Assembly (NCBI GenBank): GCA_964626565.1
Contig: CAZVFX010000047.1
Location: forward strand, 1-50,225
DNA from: CAZVFX01 sp964626565
GTDB lineage: Bacteria > Myxococcota_A > UBA9042 > CAIXZC01
Reading direction: 5' to 3'
Length of the DNA stretch: 50,225 nucleotides
Shown: positions 9,801 to 22,410 of the stretch, piece after piece
Layout: the number at the start of each line of letters is the position of its first letter
How positions within the stretch are numbered: position 1 is the first letter of the stretch
Position numbers and translations under genes: made by a program
Notes under the pieces: generated by a model
The model's input: the letters and a program-made list of their open reading frames with translations, nothing else
Database searches by the model: none
What the model was told of the DNA's origin: nothing

Positions 9801-10505
9801 GGCGATGCCTGCACCGAGAACAGTTGTGATGCGGATACCGGTTGTGTTTATCCGCCGATTTCGCCGTGCTGCGGCAACGGCATTGTGGAGGCTCCCGAAG
9901 AGTGCGATGACGGCAACCTGGCCGACGGAGACAACTGCGATTCGGAATGCGAGTTGGAGACTCAAGTATCGTGCAAAGTGTTGCTGGCGGCGAAGCCTGG
10001 CCTGCCGTCGGGAGAGTATTTCATCGACACCGACGCCGCAGGGCCGATCCCGGCGCAGAAGGTGTACTGCGACATGGTCACCGACGGCGGGGGATACACG
10101 ATGGTGAAGTACGTTGATGGTGCGCTCAGCGGTAGCCAGAACACCTATCGCAGCTACTGTGCGGCCCGGGGAATGGAGGTTTTTACACCTAGAACCAAAC
10201 CCCACGCGATGGCCATGAAGGCGTGGAATGGCGGCTCACCGCCGAACCTGGTGAACGTGTTTCCGAAGTACAACGGTGCGGGCGGTCTTAGCAACTGGAT
10301 CGGCAAGTGCCAGGGGCAGGACTGCAGCTTCTGGATGTCGGACACCAACAGTTGCGGCTGCACCAACTTCGAGCCCAACGGCGACAATTCCACGCCTTAC
10401 TCATTGTACCGGCGGCAGGACGGTTGTGATTTCGGCAACTGGAACGACGCGAACGACCTGATGGATATCCACGGTTGGGTCATCTGTTCGACTAACGACA
10501 AATAG
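6852..10505 (+). CDS. Cys-rich repeat lipoprotein with DUF4215-like repeat and fibrinogen-like C-terminus
   Basis: A 1217-aa lipoprotein (signal peptide ending LLTSC). A Cys-rich N-terminal block resembles those of its neighbours and carries one MopE-like motif (CNGVDDDCDGDVD). The main body is about 26 half-repeats alternating between GNPCTDDSCDPAxGC and GDxCTxxDxCxxGxCxG types, roughly 13 pairs, with one interruption near residues 370-440. A DUF4215-type repeat (CCGNGIVEAPEECDDGN) precedes a fibrinogen-like domain (about 1035-1217) that begins with a Cys/SGEYFID block and contains VYCDMVTDGGGYTM. Fibrinogen-like domains often bind glycans, so a role in adhesion is plausible but unproven. 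The ATG at 6852 follows GAAGGA; the gap from the previous stop is 11 bp, so the genes are almost certainly co-transcribed. Confidence 0.85.
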   Translation: MKFIPASILAAAFLLTSCGGGSAVSKFKADMTEATPEPDNRAQEIAGTEELPDLGTPEDTVDIAEPDEFVPCEPGTGCFLDPCQDGSDCLSGFCVDHMGDLVCTVPCVEECPDGWECKQLLAFEPDVVFACTSPFSHLCRPCKSNDDCESANGVEDVCLSFGQGEGYCGGDCSGEGACPEGFTCADASTIDGATLSQCLPDAGECPCSAASIKLGLSTSCEAQNEWGVCPGLRLCTEEGLTECDAPLPAEEVCNGVDDDCDGDVDVAVCADDNPCTEDSCDPASGCIFEPLTGTDCTDEDVCTLADHCDAGVCVGTVIDCDDSDVCTDDSCDPAGGCNYEHNSAPCDDEDPCTVADACAGGSCQGFAVACDCVNDEDCAALEDGDVCNGTLFCDTSLVPHQCALVADSSIECEEPAGLGAECLEALCHPVTGDCSLAPANDGGACEDGDACTLGDSCLDGACLGGAAANCNDGNPCTDDACAPEAGCVYEDNAEPCEDGDVCSVADICGGGECLSGKPLDCDDGNVCTDDSCHPNIGCVQENNEAACDDLNSCTTNDQCLGGQCIGAGSLECDDGNPCTKDICLPEGGCAHENAAGSCSDGDPCTLNDFCLDGGCVAGESLDCNDANPCTDDVCGEEGLCVHAANDAECDDGNFCTVGDHCADGVCGIDGPLDCDDDNLCTTDSCDPAVGCGHVDNELPCSDGDACTAGEACVGGECLGGGPINCDDGNPCTDDSCDPAAGCVFNANTIPCDDGNSCTTGDTCLDGWCVAGDPIACDDGNPCTKDLCLPEGGCEHENVPAACSDFDLCTINDTCVDGVCVPGAVLDCDDGNLCTADECDEETGECLHEPAEGPCDDSNPCTDEDTCLQGICLGLSLTSCDDQDVCTDDSCSPLSGCIHTHNVAPCDDADPCTTTDVCADGLCVGSGELVCVDDNVCTDDLCQPGAGCIYPFNLAACDDEDACTVTDQCLDGECVGSGALECDDGDACTENSCDADTGCVYPPISPCCGNGIVEAPEECDDGNLADGDNCDSECELETQVSCKVLLAAKPGLPSGEYFIDTDAAGPIPAQKVYCDMVTDGGGYTMVKYVDGALSGSQNTYRSYCAARGMEVFTPRTKPHAMAMKAWNGGSPPNLVNVFPKYNGAGGLSNWIGKCQGQDCSFWMSDTNSCGCTNFEPNGDNSTPYSLYRRQDGCDFGNWNDANDLMDIHGWVICSTNDK

Positions 10506-10514
10506 GGGAAGACA

Positions 10515-14582
<4,068 letters not shown>

Positions 14583-14604
14583 ACTCTGGCGGCGAGGTGA
14601 CGGA

Positions 14605-16602
14605 ATGCGAATGGGAGTGGTGTTTCTGGGGGCTCAGTTGGTTTTGGCGGGCGCTCTGAGTGGATGCGGAGAGCCGGAGGGGAACTCGCGGCGGGATTCG
14701 GGAGAAGGAGACGGTGCGGTTGATGTCTGGCGCGGCGAAGTCCTCTCCGACCTGACGGCTGTGGAGTCGTGGGAGCTGTGGGCTCCCGACCTCAATGCCT
14801 CGGACCATCCGGATGCTCAATCGGTTTCGGACGTCTTCGAATTGTGGTCCTTGGACTCCGGCCCTGATCTCGCCGATGCTCCGGGCGACCTGCCGCTGTC
14901 AAAGGACAACAGTGAGACGTTTCTCGACGCCGGCGGCGGGGAGGAAGCCGTTGCCCCGATATGTACTCCGGGTGAAAAGGCATGCTTGGATGACAATGTC
15001 CTCCTGGTCTGTAACGTGGAAGGAAAGGAGCTGGAGTTCTTTGCGTCTTGCTGGGACGATGGTTTCGGACACGTCTGCCACAACGGCGATTGCATCGATG
15101 CCTGCGACCTGGCCACAGAGAAGCAGAGTTACCTAGGGTGTGAGTTCTGGGCTGCGGATCTGGATAACGCGTTTGTCCCCGGTGGGCGTTCAGGTTTCTA
15201 TGATGCTGCAGGTGCCCAATACACTGTCATAGTTTCCAACTCTCACCATCAGTGGGCTGCGTCCGTTGAGATCCACGATTCCGACGGGCCGGTGCTGGCG
15301 AACGGCGTCCCCCTCTCTTCCGCACCGATTCCGCCGGGGGAGGCAAAGATCTACAATCTGCCACGCCGGGATGTGGATGGAACCGTGGTAGGCTCTTTGG
15401 CCTACCGGGTGACGTCCACAATTCCGGTATCTGTCTACCAGTTCAACCCCCTTGAGAACGTGGATGTCTTCTCTAACGACGCCTCCCTGATCCTCCCTTC
15501 CAGCGCGGCCGGAAAGCTGTTCTACGTAATGACACGGGAGCAGTCCTTCGAGTCGCTCAGGAGTTTCTTCACCGTGATTGGCATTGAGGAGTCCACCACG
15601 GTCACGGTGGAGGTCACTGCGTTCACGTTGGCCGGCGTCAACCAACTGAACGGTGAGGCGCTCAAGGCGCTGGCCCCCGGGGAGAGCATGGAGGTGAAAC
15701 TCGGCCCCTACGACGTGCTGAACGTGGAGACCGACGAGATCGGTGGGGACCTTACCGGGTCATTGATTACCGCGACCAAGCCGGTGGCGGTTTTTGGCGG
15801 CAGCGAAGCTGCCAACGCGCCCAATACCGATCATTGCATCGACGGAGTGTGCGAGTGGGACGGGGCGACCCCCTGTACCGACAACGGTGACTGCAACATG
15901 GCAGGTTTCAATACCTGCTGCGCCGACCATCTGGAGCAACAACTTCTCCCGGTAGACAGGTGGGGGACTGGCTATCTGGCCGCCAAGACCTACCCGCGGG
16001 GCCAGGAGAAGGACATCTACCGGCTCATTGCTGCGCAAGACGGCACCGAGATTCACACGGAGCCGGCACAGGCACCTCCCTTCATCCTCAACGCAGGGGA
16101 GTGGACGGAATTCGAGTCCGATGCCGATTTCATGATCGTGGCCAGTCACCCAATCATGGTGGGTCAATTCATCCCCGGCGAGGATGCACCGGACCCCAAC
16201 CCGATGGGCTTACCCCAGGCGGGGGACGCCGGCATCGGCGATCCGGCTTTCATACTCCTTGTCCCTTCTCAGCAGTTTCGCAACGACTATGTGTTTGTTG
16301 CACCCGACAAGTACGCTCTAGACTATGTGACCATCGTTGCCCCTGCGGGCGTGCAGGTGTGGCTCGATTGCCCTGATGTCGTTCCCTTGGAGATCCAACA
16401 GAACTGCGTTCCTATAGAGGCCGGCGAGTTTCAGCCGTTCGGGGACGGCCAGTACGCTGCAGCTAAACTTGTCGTCGAGGACGGGGTTCACCGCGTCTAT
16501 GCCGCCCAGCCCGCAGGTGTGTACGTGTATGGCTATGACCAGTATGTGTCGTATGGATATCCTGCGGGGATGAACAGCGGAGATCTCGGTCTGTACGACT
16601 AG
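14605..16602 (+). CDS. IgGFc-binding-like surface lipoprotein
   Basis: A 665-aa lipoprotein (signal peptide ending ALSGC). A short acidic linker is followed by a Cys-rich knot (about 119-168: CTPGEKACLDDNVLLVC...CHNGDCIDAC), then a long beta-rich region (about 185-645). That region has features of the IgGFc-binding protein N-terminal family: an F(V)PGGRSGFYDA opening, a central CCADHLEQQLLPVDRWG, a KDIYRLIAAQDGTEI segment, and SHPIMVGQFIPGE. The family occurs in animal mucin-like proteins and widely in Myxococcota; its bacterial role is unknown, with surface adhesion usually assumed. The ATG at 14605 follows GAGGTGA; the gap to the upstream gene is 22 bp, so it is likely the last gene of the operon. 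A similar Cys-rich knot starts the partial gene at 49903. Confidence 0.8.
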   Translation: MRMGVVFLGAQLVLAGALSGCGEPEGNSRRDSGEGDGAVDVWRGEVLSDLTAVESWELWAPDLNASDHPDAQSVSDVFELWSLDSGPDLADAPGDLPLSKDNSETFLDAGGGEEAVAPICTPGEKACLDDNVLLVCNVEGKELEFFASCWDDGFGHVCHNGDCIDACDLATEKQSYLGCEFWAADLDNAFVPGGRSGFYDAAGAQYTVIVSNSHHQWAASVEIHDSDGPVLANGVPLSSAPIPPGEAKIYNLPRRDVDGTVVGSLAYRVTSTIPVSVYQFNPLENVDVFSNDASLILPSSAAGKLFYVMTREQSFESLRSFFTVIGIEESTTVTVEVTAFTLAGVNQLNGEALKALAPGESMEVKLGPYDVLNVETDEIGGDLTGSLITATKPVAVFGGSEAANAPNTDHCIDGVCEWDGATPCTDNGDCNMAGFNTCCADHLEQQLLPVDRWGTGYLAAKTYPRGQEKDIYRLIAAQDGTEIHTEPAQAPPFILNAGEWTEFESDADFMIVASHPIMVGQFIPGEDAPDPNPMGLPQAGDAGIGDPAFILLVPSQQFRNDYVFVAPDKYALDYVTIVAPAGVQVWLDCPDVVPLEIQQNCVPIEAGEFQPFGDGQYAAAKLVVEDGVHRVYAAQPAGVYVYGYDQYVSYGYPAGMNSGDLGLYD

Positions 16603-16718
16603 CTGGCCGGACGGTTCATAGCTGCCCCTTTCTTGTCGCGGAGGTCGGGGTTTTTTACGAGTGGCGGTAGTTCTGGGCGACGTCAAAATCACATTCGCCC
16701 CTCTTTTTCAAAGATTTC
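16603..16718. other. Intergenic segment, possible weak terminator
   Basis: This segment follows the lipoprotein operon. A short cccc/gggg pairing ending in a T6 run (about 16623-16656) could act as a weak terminator, but the stem is poor. Nothing else stands out before the cold-shock promoter. Confidence 0.25.
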
Positions 16719-16747
16719 TTGACTAAGTGATTGCGTCTTGGTAGATC
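16719..16747 (+). promoter_or_regulatory. Putative sigma70 promoter of the cold-shock gene
   Basis: TTGACT at 16719-16724, a 17-nt spacer, and TAGATC at 16742-16747 fit a housekeeping promoter. Transcription from it would give a leader of about 70 nt, AT-rich compared with its surroundings, as is common for cold-shock genes. Confidence 0.45.
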
Positions 16748-16767
16748 ATGGATCGGTAAAATACCAA

Positions 16768-16784
16768 TGTGCGATTGTCGCACA
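16768..16784 (+). promoter_or_regulatory. Perfect hairpin in the cold-shock 5' leader
   Basis: TGTGCGA-TTG-TCGCACA forms a perfect 7-bp stem with a 3-nt loop, 37 nt before the ATG. It could be an RNA thermosensor-like leader structure or a DNA operator. It is too far from the start and lacks a T-run, so it is unlikely to be a terminator. Confidence 0.5.
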
Positions 16785-16821
16785 AATTTTATTTCGTTGG
16801 TTTGTTTTGGAGAGTAGGACG

Positions 16822-17025
16822 ATGGCGAAGGGCACAGTGAAGTGGTTCAATGATTCAAAGGGATTTGGTTTTATTTCGACTGACGACGGGCAGGATGTAT
16901 TTGTCCACTACTCAAGCATCAGCGGTGACGGCTTCAAGACCCTCACCGAAGGTGAAGATGTAGAATTCGACCTCGAGATGGGGCCGAAGGGACCGAAGGC
17001 CGTCAACGTGATGAAGCCTGTCTAG
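16822..17025 (+). CDS. cspA: Cold-shock protein, CspA family
   Basis: A 67-aa single cold-shock domain, full length for the family. RNP1 (KGFGFI, residues 13-18) and RNP2 (DVFVHY, 25-30) are intact, with the aromatic residues that stack on single-stranded RNA or DNA. It is expected to act as a cytoplasmic RNA chaperone. The start MAKGTVKWFN is the usual family start and excludes an in-frame upstream extension. Several paralogues are usual in such genomes, so the symbol is a family name and not an orthologue claim. Confidence 0.95.
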   Translation: MAKGTVKWFNDSKGFGFISTDDGQDVFVHYSSISGDGFKTLTEGEDVEFDLEMGPKGPKAVNVMKPV

Positions 17026-17106
17026 TCTGACTCCGAAGGGGTTGGTCTAAGGCATTTCTCGTTTCGTTACATTAGCAAGTTAACCCGCAGCTTGCGTTGG
17101 GGAGCA

Positions 17107-19221
17107 ATGCACTTTTTTGCTACCGCGCCGCGCGGCTTAGAACATGTATTGGCCGGAGAACTGCGGTCGCTGGGGGCGGAGTCTGTCGAAGAGCGCATCG
17201 CGGGTGTGGCTTTTACCGGCCCCCTGGAAGCCGGCTATCGTGCCTGCATCTGGTGTCGGTCGGCAAGTCGGATCCTGGCTGAGCTTGTTCGTTTTCCGGC
17301 CCCGGATCCAGAGGCATTGTACCAGGGCGCTTTCGACTTTGACTGGTCGGAGCATCTGGACGCCAGCCTCACCTTTGCGGTGGATTTCACCTCCGCCCGT
17401 TCCGCGATTACGCACACCAACTTCGGCGCCTTGAAAGTCAAGGATGCCATTGCCGATCGATTCCGTGATCGCACAGGGTCGCGCCCGTCCGTGGATCGGG
17501 CTGCTCCGGACGTGCAGGTCTACGCGCATATTCATGACGACGTTGCCACTGTCGGGTTGGACCTTTCGGGGGAGCGTTTGCACCGCCGCAGTTGGCGCCG
17601 TATGAGCGGCGCCGCGCCGCTGAAGGAGACCCTGGGCGCCGGTCTGCTGCTCATCGCTGACTGGCCCGAGGTCGCAAAATCCGGCGGCGGTTTGGTGGAC
17701 CCCATGTGTGGGGCCGGCACCCTCCCGGTGGAGGCCGCTCTGATGGCTTTGGACGTGGCCCCCGGTCTGATGCGCGCCCGGTTCGGTTTCGAGAAATGGA
17801 AGCAACATCGTCCGGACCTCGCCGAGAAACTGCTTGCCGAAGCGAGAGAGAGGGACCGGCGGAAGAGTCGTGACGCACTCAACATCTTCGGGTACGACAA
17901 CGACCCTCGTGCCGTGCGTATTGCGCGGGCTAACGCACGGGCCGCCGGGGTAGGTCACGCGGTGCGCTTGGAGCGGTGCGAACTGGCCATGGTGGAGCCA
18001 CAAGGTGAGGCGCCGGGAGTGTTCATCACCAATCCTCCCTACGGCGAGCGTCTGGGCTCCTCGGCCGCGTTGATGCTGCTCTATCAGCGGCTGGGCATGA
18101 CGCTGAAGCACCGTTTCCACGGGTGGACGGGATACGTGTTTACGGGTAATCGGGAACTGGCCGGCAAGGTGGGTCTAAAGGCCGCCCGCCGCCACGAACT
18201 GTACAACGGCGCCATCGAGTGCCGGCTGTACAAGTACCCTATGTTTCTTCCCAAAGAAGGAGCGGCCGAGGCGGCGGAGTCTGCCCCCGGTGATATGTTC
18301 GCCAATCGGCTTCGCAAGAACCTGAAGAAGCTGAAGAAGTGGGTCGCCCGGGAGGGTATAAGCTGCTACCGGGTTTACGATGCAGATCTTCCCGAATACG
18401 CAGTTGCGGTGGAGCGGTACGGCGACTTTGTTCACGTGCAGGAAAACCAGCGACCGGATACGGTGGACCCACTCAAGGCGGAAGGCAGGCTTCACGATGC
18501 GCTGGTAGGAATTCAGGAGGTGCTGGGAGTTTCGCCGGCCAAGATCTATGTCAAGCACCGCAAGCGGCAGCGAGGGAGTTCGCAGTACGAGAAATCCAAC
18601 GAGACGGGAGACATGCTGACCGTCGAAGAGGCTTCGCTGAAATTCCTGGTGAACCTGGTGGACTACTTCGACACCGGGTTGTTTCTTGACCATCGGCCGA
18701 TTCGGGGTCTGGTGCGGGAGCTTGCGGAGGGCCGCCGCTTCCTCAATCTATTCGCCTATACGGGCAGCGCCACGGTCCATGCCGCGGCGGGCGGGGCCGT
18801 GGCCACGACCTCGGTGGATCTCAACCGCACCTACATCGACTGGGCGCAACAGAACCTCGCCCTCAACGGATTCAAGGGGCAGCAGCACCGGCTCATTACC
18901 GCGGATGTACTCCAGTGGCTGCAGCGGGAGCGCAACCGATACGGGTTGATCTTTCTGGACCCCCCGACGTTTTCCAACTCCAAGGCGATGCGCAAGGATT
19001 TCGATGTTCAACGGGACCACGTCGAGTTGATCACCCGGGTGTCCAATCTGCTCGAGCCGGGGGGGATACTGCTGTTCTCCAACAACTTCCGTCGCTTCAA
19101 GATGGATTTTGACCCGCTCAGTACATTGAAGATCGAGGAGATTAGCAGGGCTACTATTCCGCCCGATTTTGCCCGTAGTCAGCGTATCCACAACGCTTGG
19201 AAAATCACTCGGCCAGAGTGA
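17107..19221 (+). CDS. rlmL: Bifunctional 23S rRNA methyltransferase RlmKL (m2G2445 / m7G2069)
   Basis: A 704-aa protein, close to the 702 aa of the E. coli enzyme. An N-terminal THUMP region (about 45-160) binds RNA. The first methyltransferase domain has DPMCGAGTLPVEAA and the catalytic NPPYGERLG; in E. coli this half makes m2G2445. The C-terminal methyltransferase half (FLNLFAYTGSATVHAA, IFLDPPTFSNSKAM) makes m7G2069. I chose ATG 17107 (MHFFATAPRGLE), which matches the family start and follows GGGGAG; a TTG at 17092 would add five residues. The stop codon directly abuts the stop of the convergent symporter gene, with no bases between. Confidence 0.95.
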   Translation: MHFFATAPRGLEHVLAGELRSLGAESVEERIAGVAFTGPLEAGYRACIWCRSASRILAELVRFPAPDPEALYQGAFDFDWSEHLDASLTFAVDFTSARSAITHTNFGALKVKDAIADRFRDRTGSRPSVDRAAPDVQVYAHIHDDVATVGLDLSGERLHRRSWRRMSGAAPLKETLGAGLLLIADWPEVAKSGGGLVDPMCGAGTLPVEAALMALDVAPGLMRARFGFEKWKQHRPDLAEKLLAEARERDRRKSRDALNIFGYDNDPRAVRIARANARAAGVGHAVRLERCELAMVEPQGEAPGVFITNPPYGERLGSSAALMLLYQRLGMTLKHRFHGWTGYVFTGNRELAGKVGLKAARRHELYNGAIECRLYKYPMFLPKEGAAEAAESAPGDMFANRLRKNLKKLKKWVAREGISCYRVYDADLPEYAVAVERYGDFVHVQENQRPDTVDPLKAEGRLHDALVGIQEVLGVSPAKIYVKHRKRQRGSSQYEKSNETGDMLTVEEASLKFLVNLVDYFDTGLFLDHRPIRGLVRELAEGRRFLNLFAYTGSATVHAAAGGAVATTSVDLNRTYIDWAQQNLALNGFKGQQHRLITADVLQWLQRERNRYGLIFLDPPTFSNSKAMRKDFDVQRDHVELITRVSNLLEPGGILLFSNNFRRFKMDFDPLSTLKIEEISRATIPPDFARSQRIHNAWKITRPE

Positions 19222-20994
19222 TCAGGCGTCATCCGCTTTCTGCATGTATTGCACTTCTCGCTGGAACCAATGGTATACCCACGTCCCACCCGCAACTGCG
19301 GCGCCGAAGCAGCACGCCGCAACGGCGTAGTTCTGGAACAGCGTGTAGCCAATTCCCAGGGAGACGCCGAAAGTCAGCATCAGTCCGCCGAAGAAGTCGA
19401 GGATTGTGCGTGCAGAGAGCACTTTTCCGGGGAGGTTCTTGACCTCAGGATTGATCACTCCCCAGGCGCCGCCCGGGCGGCAGCGGCGGTAGAATTCTTC
19501 CAGCTTGTCCGTCGCCACTGGTGGCGTCAGGAATGTGACCAGGAAGGACACCGGAATAACGATGGCGATGAACATGGTGACTTTGAGTTCGAAGCGCATT
19601 TCGCCCCAGGGGATTCCGAACATCTCGAACTCGGGAGCAAAGCTGGTGAGAAGCATGTTTCCGATGGAAAGGATCGCTGCGGTAGCCAGCGCGGTGATCT
19701 CGGTGTAGGCGCTGATTCGCCACCAGAACCACCTGAGGAACGCGATGATGCCGCCGCCGGCGAGGAGAAGCGCCAGGAACTCCCACGCTGCGGTCACGGA
19801 CTTCATGAGCGGCACGAGAGCCGCGGCGCATACCATCATGACTATCACGACGGCTTTGGTAACGAGCATGTAGTGCTTCTCCGTTGCCTCCTTCTTTATG
19901 AAGCGGCGGTAGACGTCGGTCATGAGATAGGACGCGCCCCAGTTGAGGTGGGTGTCGATGGTGGACATGTATGCAGCGAGAAACGCGGTTACCAGGATCC
20001 CCTTTAGACCCGGGAACAGGTAGGTGTTCATCACCATGGGGTATGCCTGGGTGTCGCCGTACTGGGTGTGACCCAGTTCGGGAAAGAGTACGATGGATAC
20101 CAGGCCGACGCCGATCCACAGCCAGGCTCTGGACGTCTGGAAGACTGCGAAGAAAAGGGTCGCCAGTACTGAGTGGCGTTCGTCTTTGCACGAACTCATG
20201 CGCTGCATGTGATAGCCGCCGGAGTCGTTCCACCACAACACTCCGACAAAGATGAACAACGCGAGCAGGTCCATGTCGAAGGTGGCAAAATCGGGGAACA
20301 GGTTCAAAGTCTCCGGTCCGTAACCCTGGGTTTCAGCTACTTTCTGAACGATCACCTCGAATCCGCCCACTTTCACCCACGCTATGACCACCAGTGCGAG
20401 CATGCCGCCCACTGCAATGAAGAACTGGATGAAGTCTGTGACCACGACGCCGTAGAAGCCGGAGAAGGTCGCATAAGTGAGGGCCACTACCACACAGGCG
20501 ATGATGGCGGTCCACTTGTCGAAAGGAGTCAGCGTGGTGATGATGCTGCTCATGGCCAGGGTCACCCACGCCATGATGATGAAGTTCTGCACGGTTCCTG
20601 TCCACGCTGCCTTGAACCCCCTGAGGAACGCCGCGGGCTTCCCGCCGTACCGCAACTCGTAGAACTCCGCGTCGGTGGTGATGTTCGCCCTTCTCCACAG
20701 CCGGGAAAACAGGAAGATTCCGGTGGAAATCCCGATGCAGGAGCTTAAGAACCACCACACCCGCTGCATGCCGTAGGCCCTGATCATCTCCGTCACCACC
20801 AGCGGCGTGTCCGACGCATAACTGGTTGCGATCATGGAGATGCCGATGAGCCACCAGGGGAAATTCCTGCCGCCCAGGAAGTAGCTGTCCGAGTTTTCGG
20901 ACGCCTTCTTGGAGAGCACGAAACCGATTATGAGGGCGAAGGCCATGTACCCGAAGATGATTACGTAGTCTATGGTTGCCAGCGTTGGCTGCAT
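19222..20994 (-). CDS. Sodium:solute symporter (SSS / SLC5 family)
   Basis: A 590-aa polytopic inner-membrane protein with about 13-14 hydrophobic helices. Family hallmarks are the early YFLGGRNFPWWLIGISM segment and the TM9-like region AAYMSTIDTHLNWGASYLMT, where Ser/Thr residues contribute to sodium binding in characterised members. The substrate cannot be read from sequence. The start follows GGGAGGAT, which overlaps the stop codon of the upstream binding-protein gene (12 bp apart), so the two are translated from one mRNA. This makes the solute-binding lipoprotein its probable partner, an uncommon pairing. Confidence 0.9.
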   Translation of the reverse strand: MQPTLATIDYVIIFGYMAFALIIGFVLSKKASENSDSYFLGGRNFPWWLIGISMIATSYASDTPLVVTEMIRAYGMQRVWWFLSSCIGISTGIFLFSRLWRRANITTDAEFYELRYGGKPAAFLRGFKAAWTGTVQNFIIMAWVTLAMSSIITTLTPFDKWTAIIACVVVALTYATFSGFYGVVVTDFIQFFIAVGGMLALVVIAWVKVGGFEVIVQKVAETQGYGPETLNLFPDFATFDMDLLALFIFVGVLWWNDSGGYHMQRMSSCKDERHSVLATLFFAVFQTSRAWLWIGVGLVSIVLFPELGHTQYGDTQAYPMVMNTYLFPGLKGILVTAFLAAYMSTIDTHLNWGASYLMTDVYRRFIKKEATEKHYMLVTKAVVIVMMVCAAALVPLMKSVTAAWEFLALLLAGGGIIAFLRWFWWRISAYTEITALATAAILSIGNMLLTSFAPEFEMFGIPWGEMRFELKVTMFIAIVIPVSFLVTFLTPPVATDKLEEFYRRCRPGGAWGVINPEVKNLPGKVLSARTILDFFGGLMLTFGVSLGIGYTLFQNYAVAACCFGAAVAGGTWVYHWFQREVQYMQKADDA

Positions 20995-21006
20995 GCCTAT
21001 CCTCCC

Positions 21007-22311
21007 TTACTGCCAGTGGATGAATTCCTTGGGGAATTCTGGTGGGGCTTCCTTGGGGAAATCGAGTTCCCTGGCCCGGCGGAGTATCGACTGCGTTCCT
21101 TCAGCCGCGGTCTTGTCATCGTCCAATACTGCGTGGACCTCCTCGGCCAGCATGAGGGAGAAGTTGTGGTAGTAAGGGCTTTTCGGTCTCATTCGCGTAG
21201 TTCGGGACAACTCTTTGAGCGCGGCAAGTTGGGGAATTCCCTCTGGCACTCCTGCGTACAGCTTGCTCAATACCGGCCCGTGGCCACGGTCGACCAGGAA
21301 CCGTTTCTGGCTGGCCTCACCCGCCATGAAGCTGGCGAATTTGAACGCCGCAGCCGGATTGCCCGAGCGGCGATTGATGGCCAGGTGGAAACCGCCGGTG
21401 AGAGCGATTCCCTTGCCGGGCATGGGGGCGAGTGCGAAGTTCTCGCCTATCTTGCCCTCTCGAACGTACATAGCCGCGGCCTGAGTGTTGATCATGAACG
21501 CGGCTTTGCCCTTGCCGAACAGGCGGTCCGAGTCTTCGCCCAGATGCTCCAAAACGTCGTCGGGAGTTACTTTGCTGTCGTGTAGAAGCCCTCTCAGCAG
21601 GGCCAGCGTTTCGCCCAATACAGGCTCATCGAACACCACCCGCTCGTCGGTGATGCGAATTTCGCCGCCCAGATTGTGGTAGAACTGGAGGAAGTTGCAC
21701 ACAAGCCCTTCGTACTTCTCGCCTTGGAACAGCAGTCCATGGATTCCTTCCTTATCGCCGATGGTGCGGGCTTGCTCCACCAGTTCTTCCCAGGTGGCGG
21801 GAAGGTCGAAGTTGTATTTCTTCATGAGGTCCGGGCGGTAGAACAGGGCGGCATAGGTCATGTAGTACGGCACCGCATACAGTTTGCCTGCGTAGGTCGC
21901 CTCGGCGATGGCCGGGGCGATCCACTGCTTTCGCATCTCCTCGGTAACGTACTCGTCCAGGGGAAGCAGGAAACCGCCGGCCGCGAACTCGGAGGTCCAG
22001 ATGACGTCGGATTCGAAGACATCGACAAAGGTGGACTGGGCTGCGAAGCTGGACAGGTAGAAGGCTCGCTCCATGTCGGTCACCCCGGGGAGGGGGTGCT
22101 TGCGAACTCGGAGGCTGGGGTTCAGCTTTTCGAACTCGGCGATAAGGTCGTCGATGATCTTCTCCTTGATCTCGCCGCCCTCGTCGTAGCTGAAGACTAT
22201 GACCGTCTTGGATGGGTCCGCCTTGGAGCAGCAGACCAGTGCGGCGGCCGTGAGCAACAGAGCGGCGGCTCCAGTCACCCTTGCCAGGTACATCAGTCGG
22301 TGCCTCATCAT
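21007..22311 (-). CDS. Extracellular solute-binding lipoprotein (ABC sugar-binding family 1-like)
   Basis: A 434-aa exported protein. A signal peptide is followed by a Cys pair (LVCCSK) where a lipid could be attached. The body reads like family 1 binding proteins: FSYDEGGEIKEKIIDDLIAEFEK, DVFESDVIWTSEFAAGGFLLPLDEY, YAVPYYMTYAALFYRPDLMKK, and the later FMAGEASQKRFLVD. Such proteins normally deliver sugars to ABC permeases, yet no ABC permease or ATPase gene is nearby; the next gene is an SSS symporter. Tandem ATGs at 22311/22308 lie behind GGGAG; an upstream TTG would add 23 unlikely residues. Confidence 0.85.
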   Translation of the reverse strand: MMRHRLMYLARVTGAAALLLTAAALVCCSKADPSKTVIVFSYDEGGEIKEKIIDDLIAEFEKLNPSLRVRKHPLPGVTDMERAFYLSSFAAQSTFVDVFESDVIWTSEFAAGGFLLPLDEYVTEEMRKQWIAPAIAEATYAGKLYAVPYYMTYAALFYRPDLMKKYNFDLPATWEELVEQARTIGDKEGIHGLLFQGEKYEGLVCNFLQFYHNLGGEIRITDERVVFDEPVLGETLALLRGLLHDSKVTPDDVLEHLGEDSDRLFGKGKAAFMINTQAAAMYVREGKIGENFALAPMPGKGIALTGGFHLAINRRSGNPAAAFKFASFMAGEASQKRFLVDRGHGPVLSKLYAGVPEGIPQLAALKELSRTTRMRPKSPYYHNFSLMLAEEVHAVLDDDKTAAEGTQSILRRARELDFPKEAPPEFPKEFIHWQ

Positions 22312-22349
22312 GCACTCCCGAGTCAGTTCCAAGTTGTTGTTCAGGTTCC

Positions 22350-22380
22350 AGTATAAAGCAGACGGGGGAGAGAAGATCAA
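22350..22380 (-). promoter_or_regulatory. Putative promoter of the binding protein-symporter pair
   Basis: On the minus strand, TTGATC (22380-22375) and TATACT (22355-22350) are 19 nt apart. The -10 is close to consensus and the spacer is slightly long. The predicted leader is about 30 nt. Confidence 0.4.
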
Positions 22381-22410
22381 GAACTACCCGCGTGTCATCT
22401 TGGGCATCGC

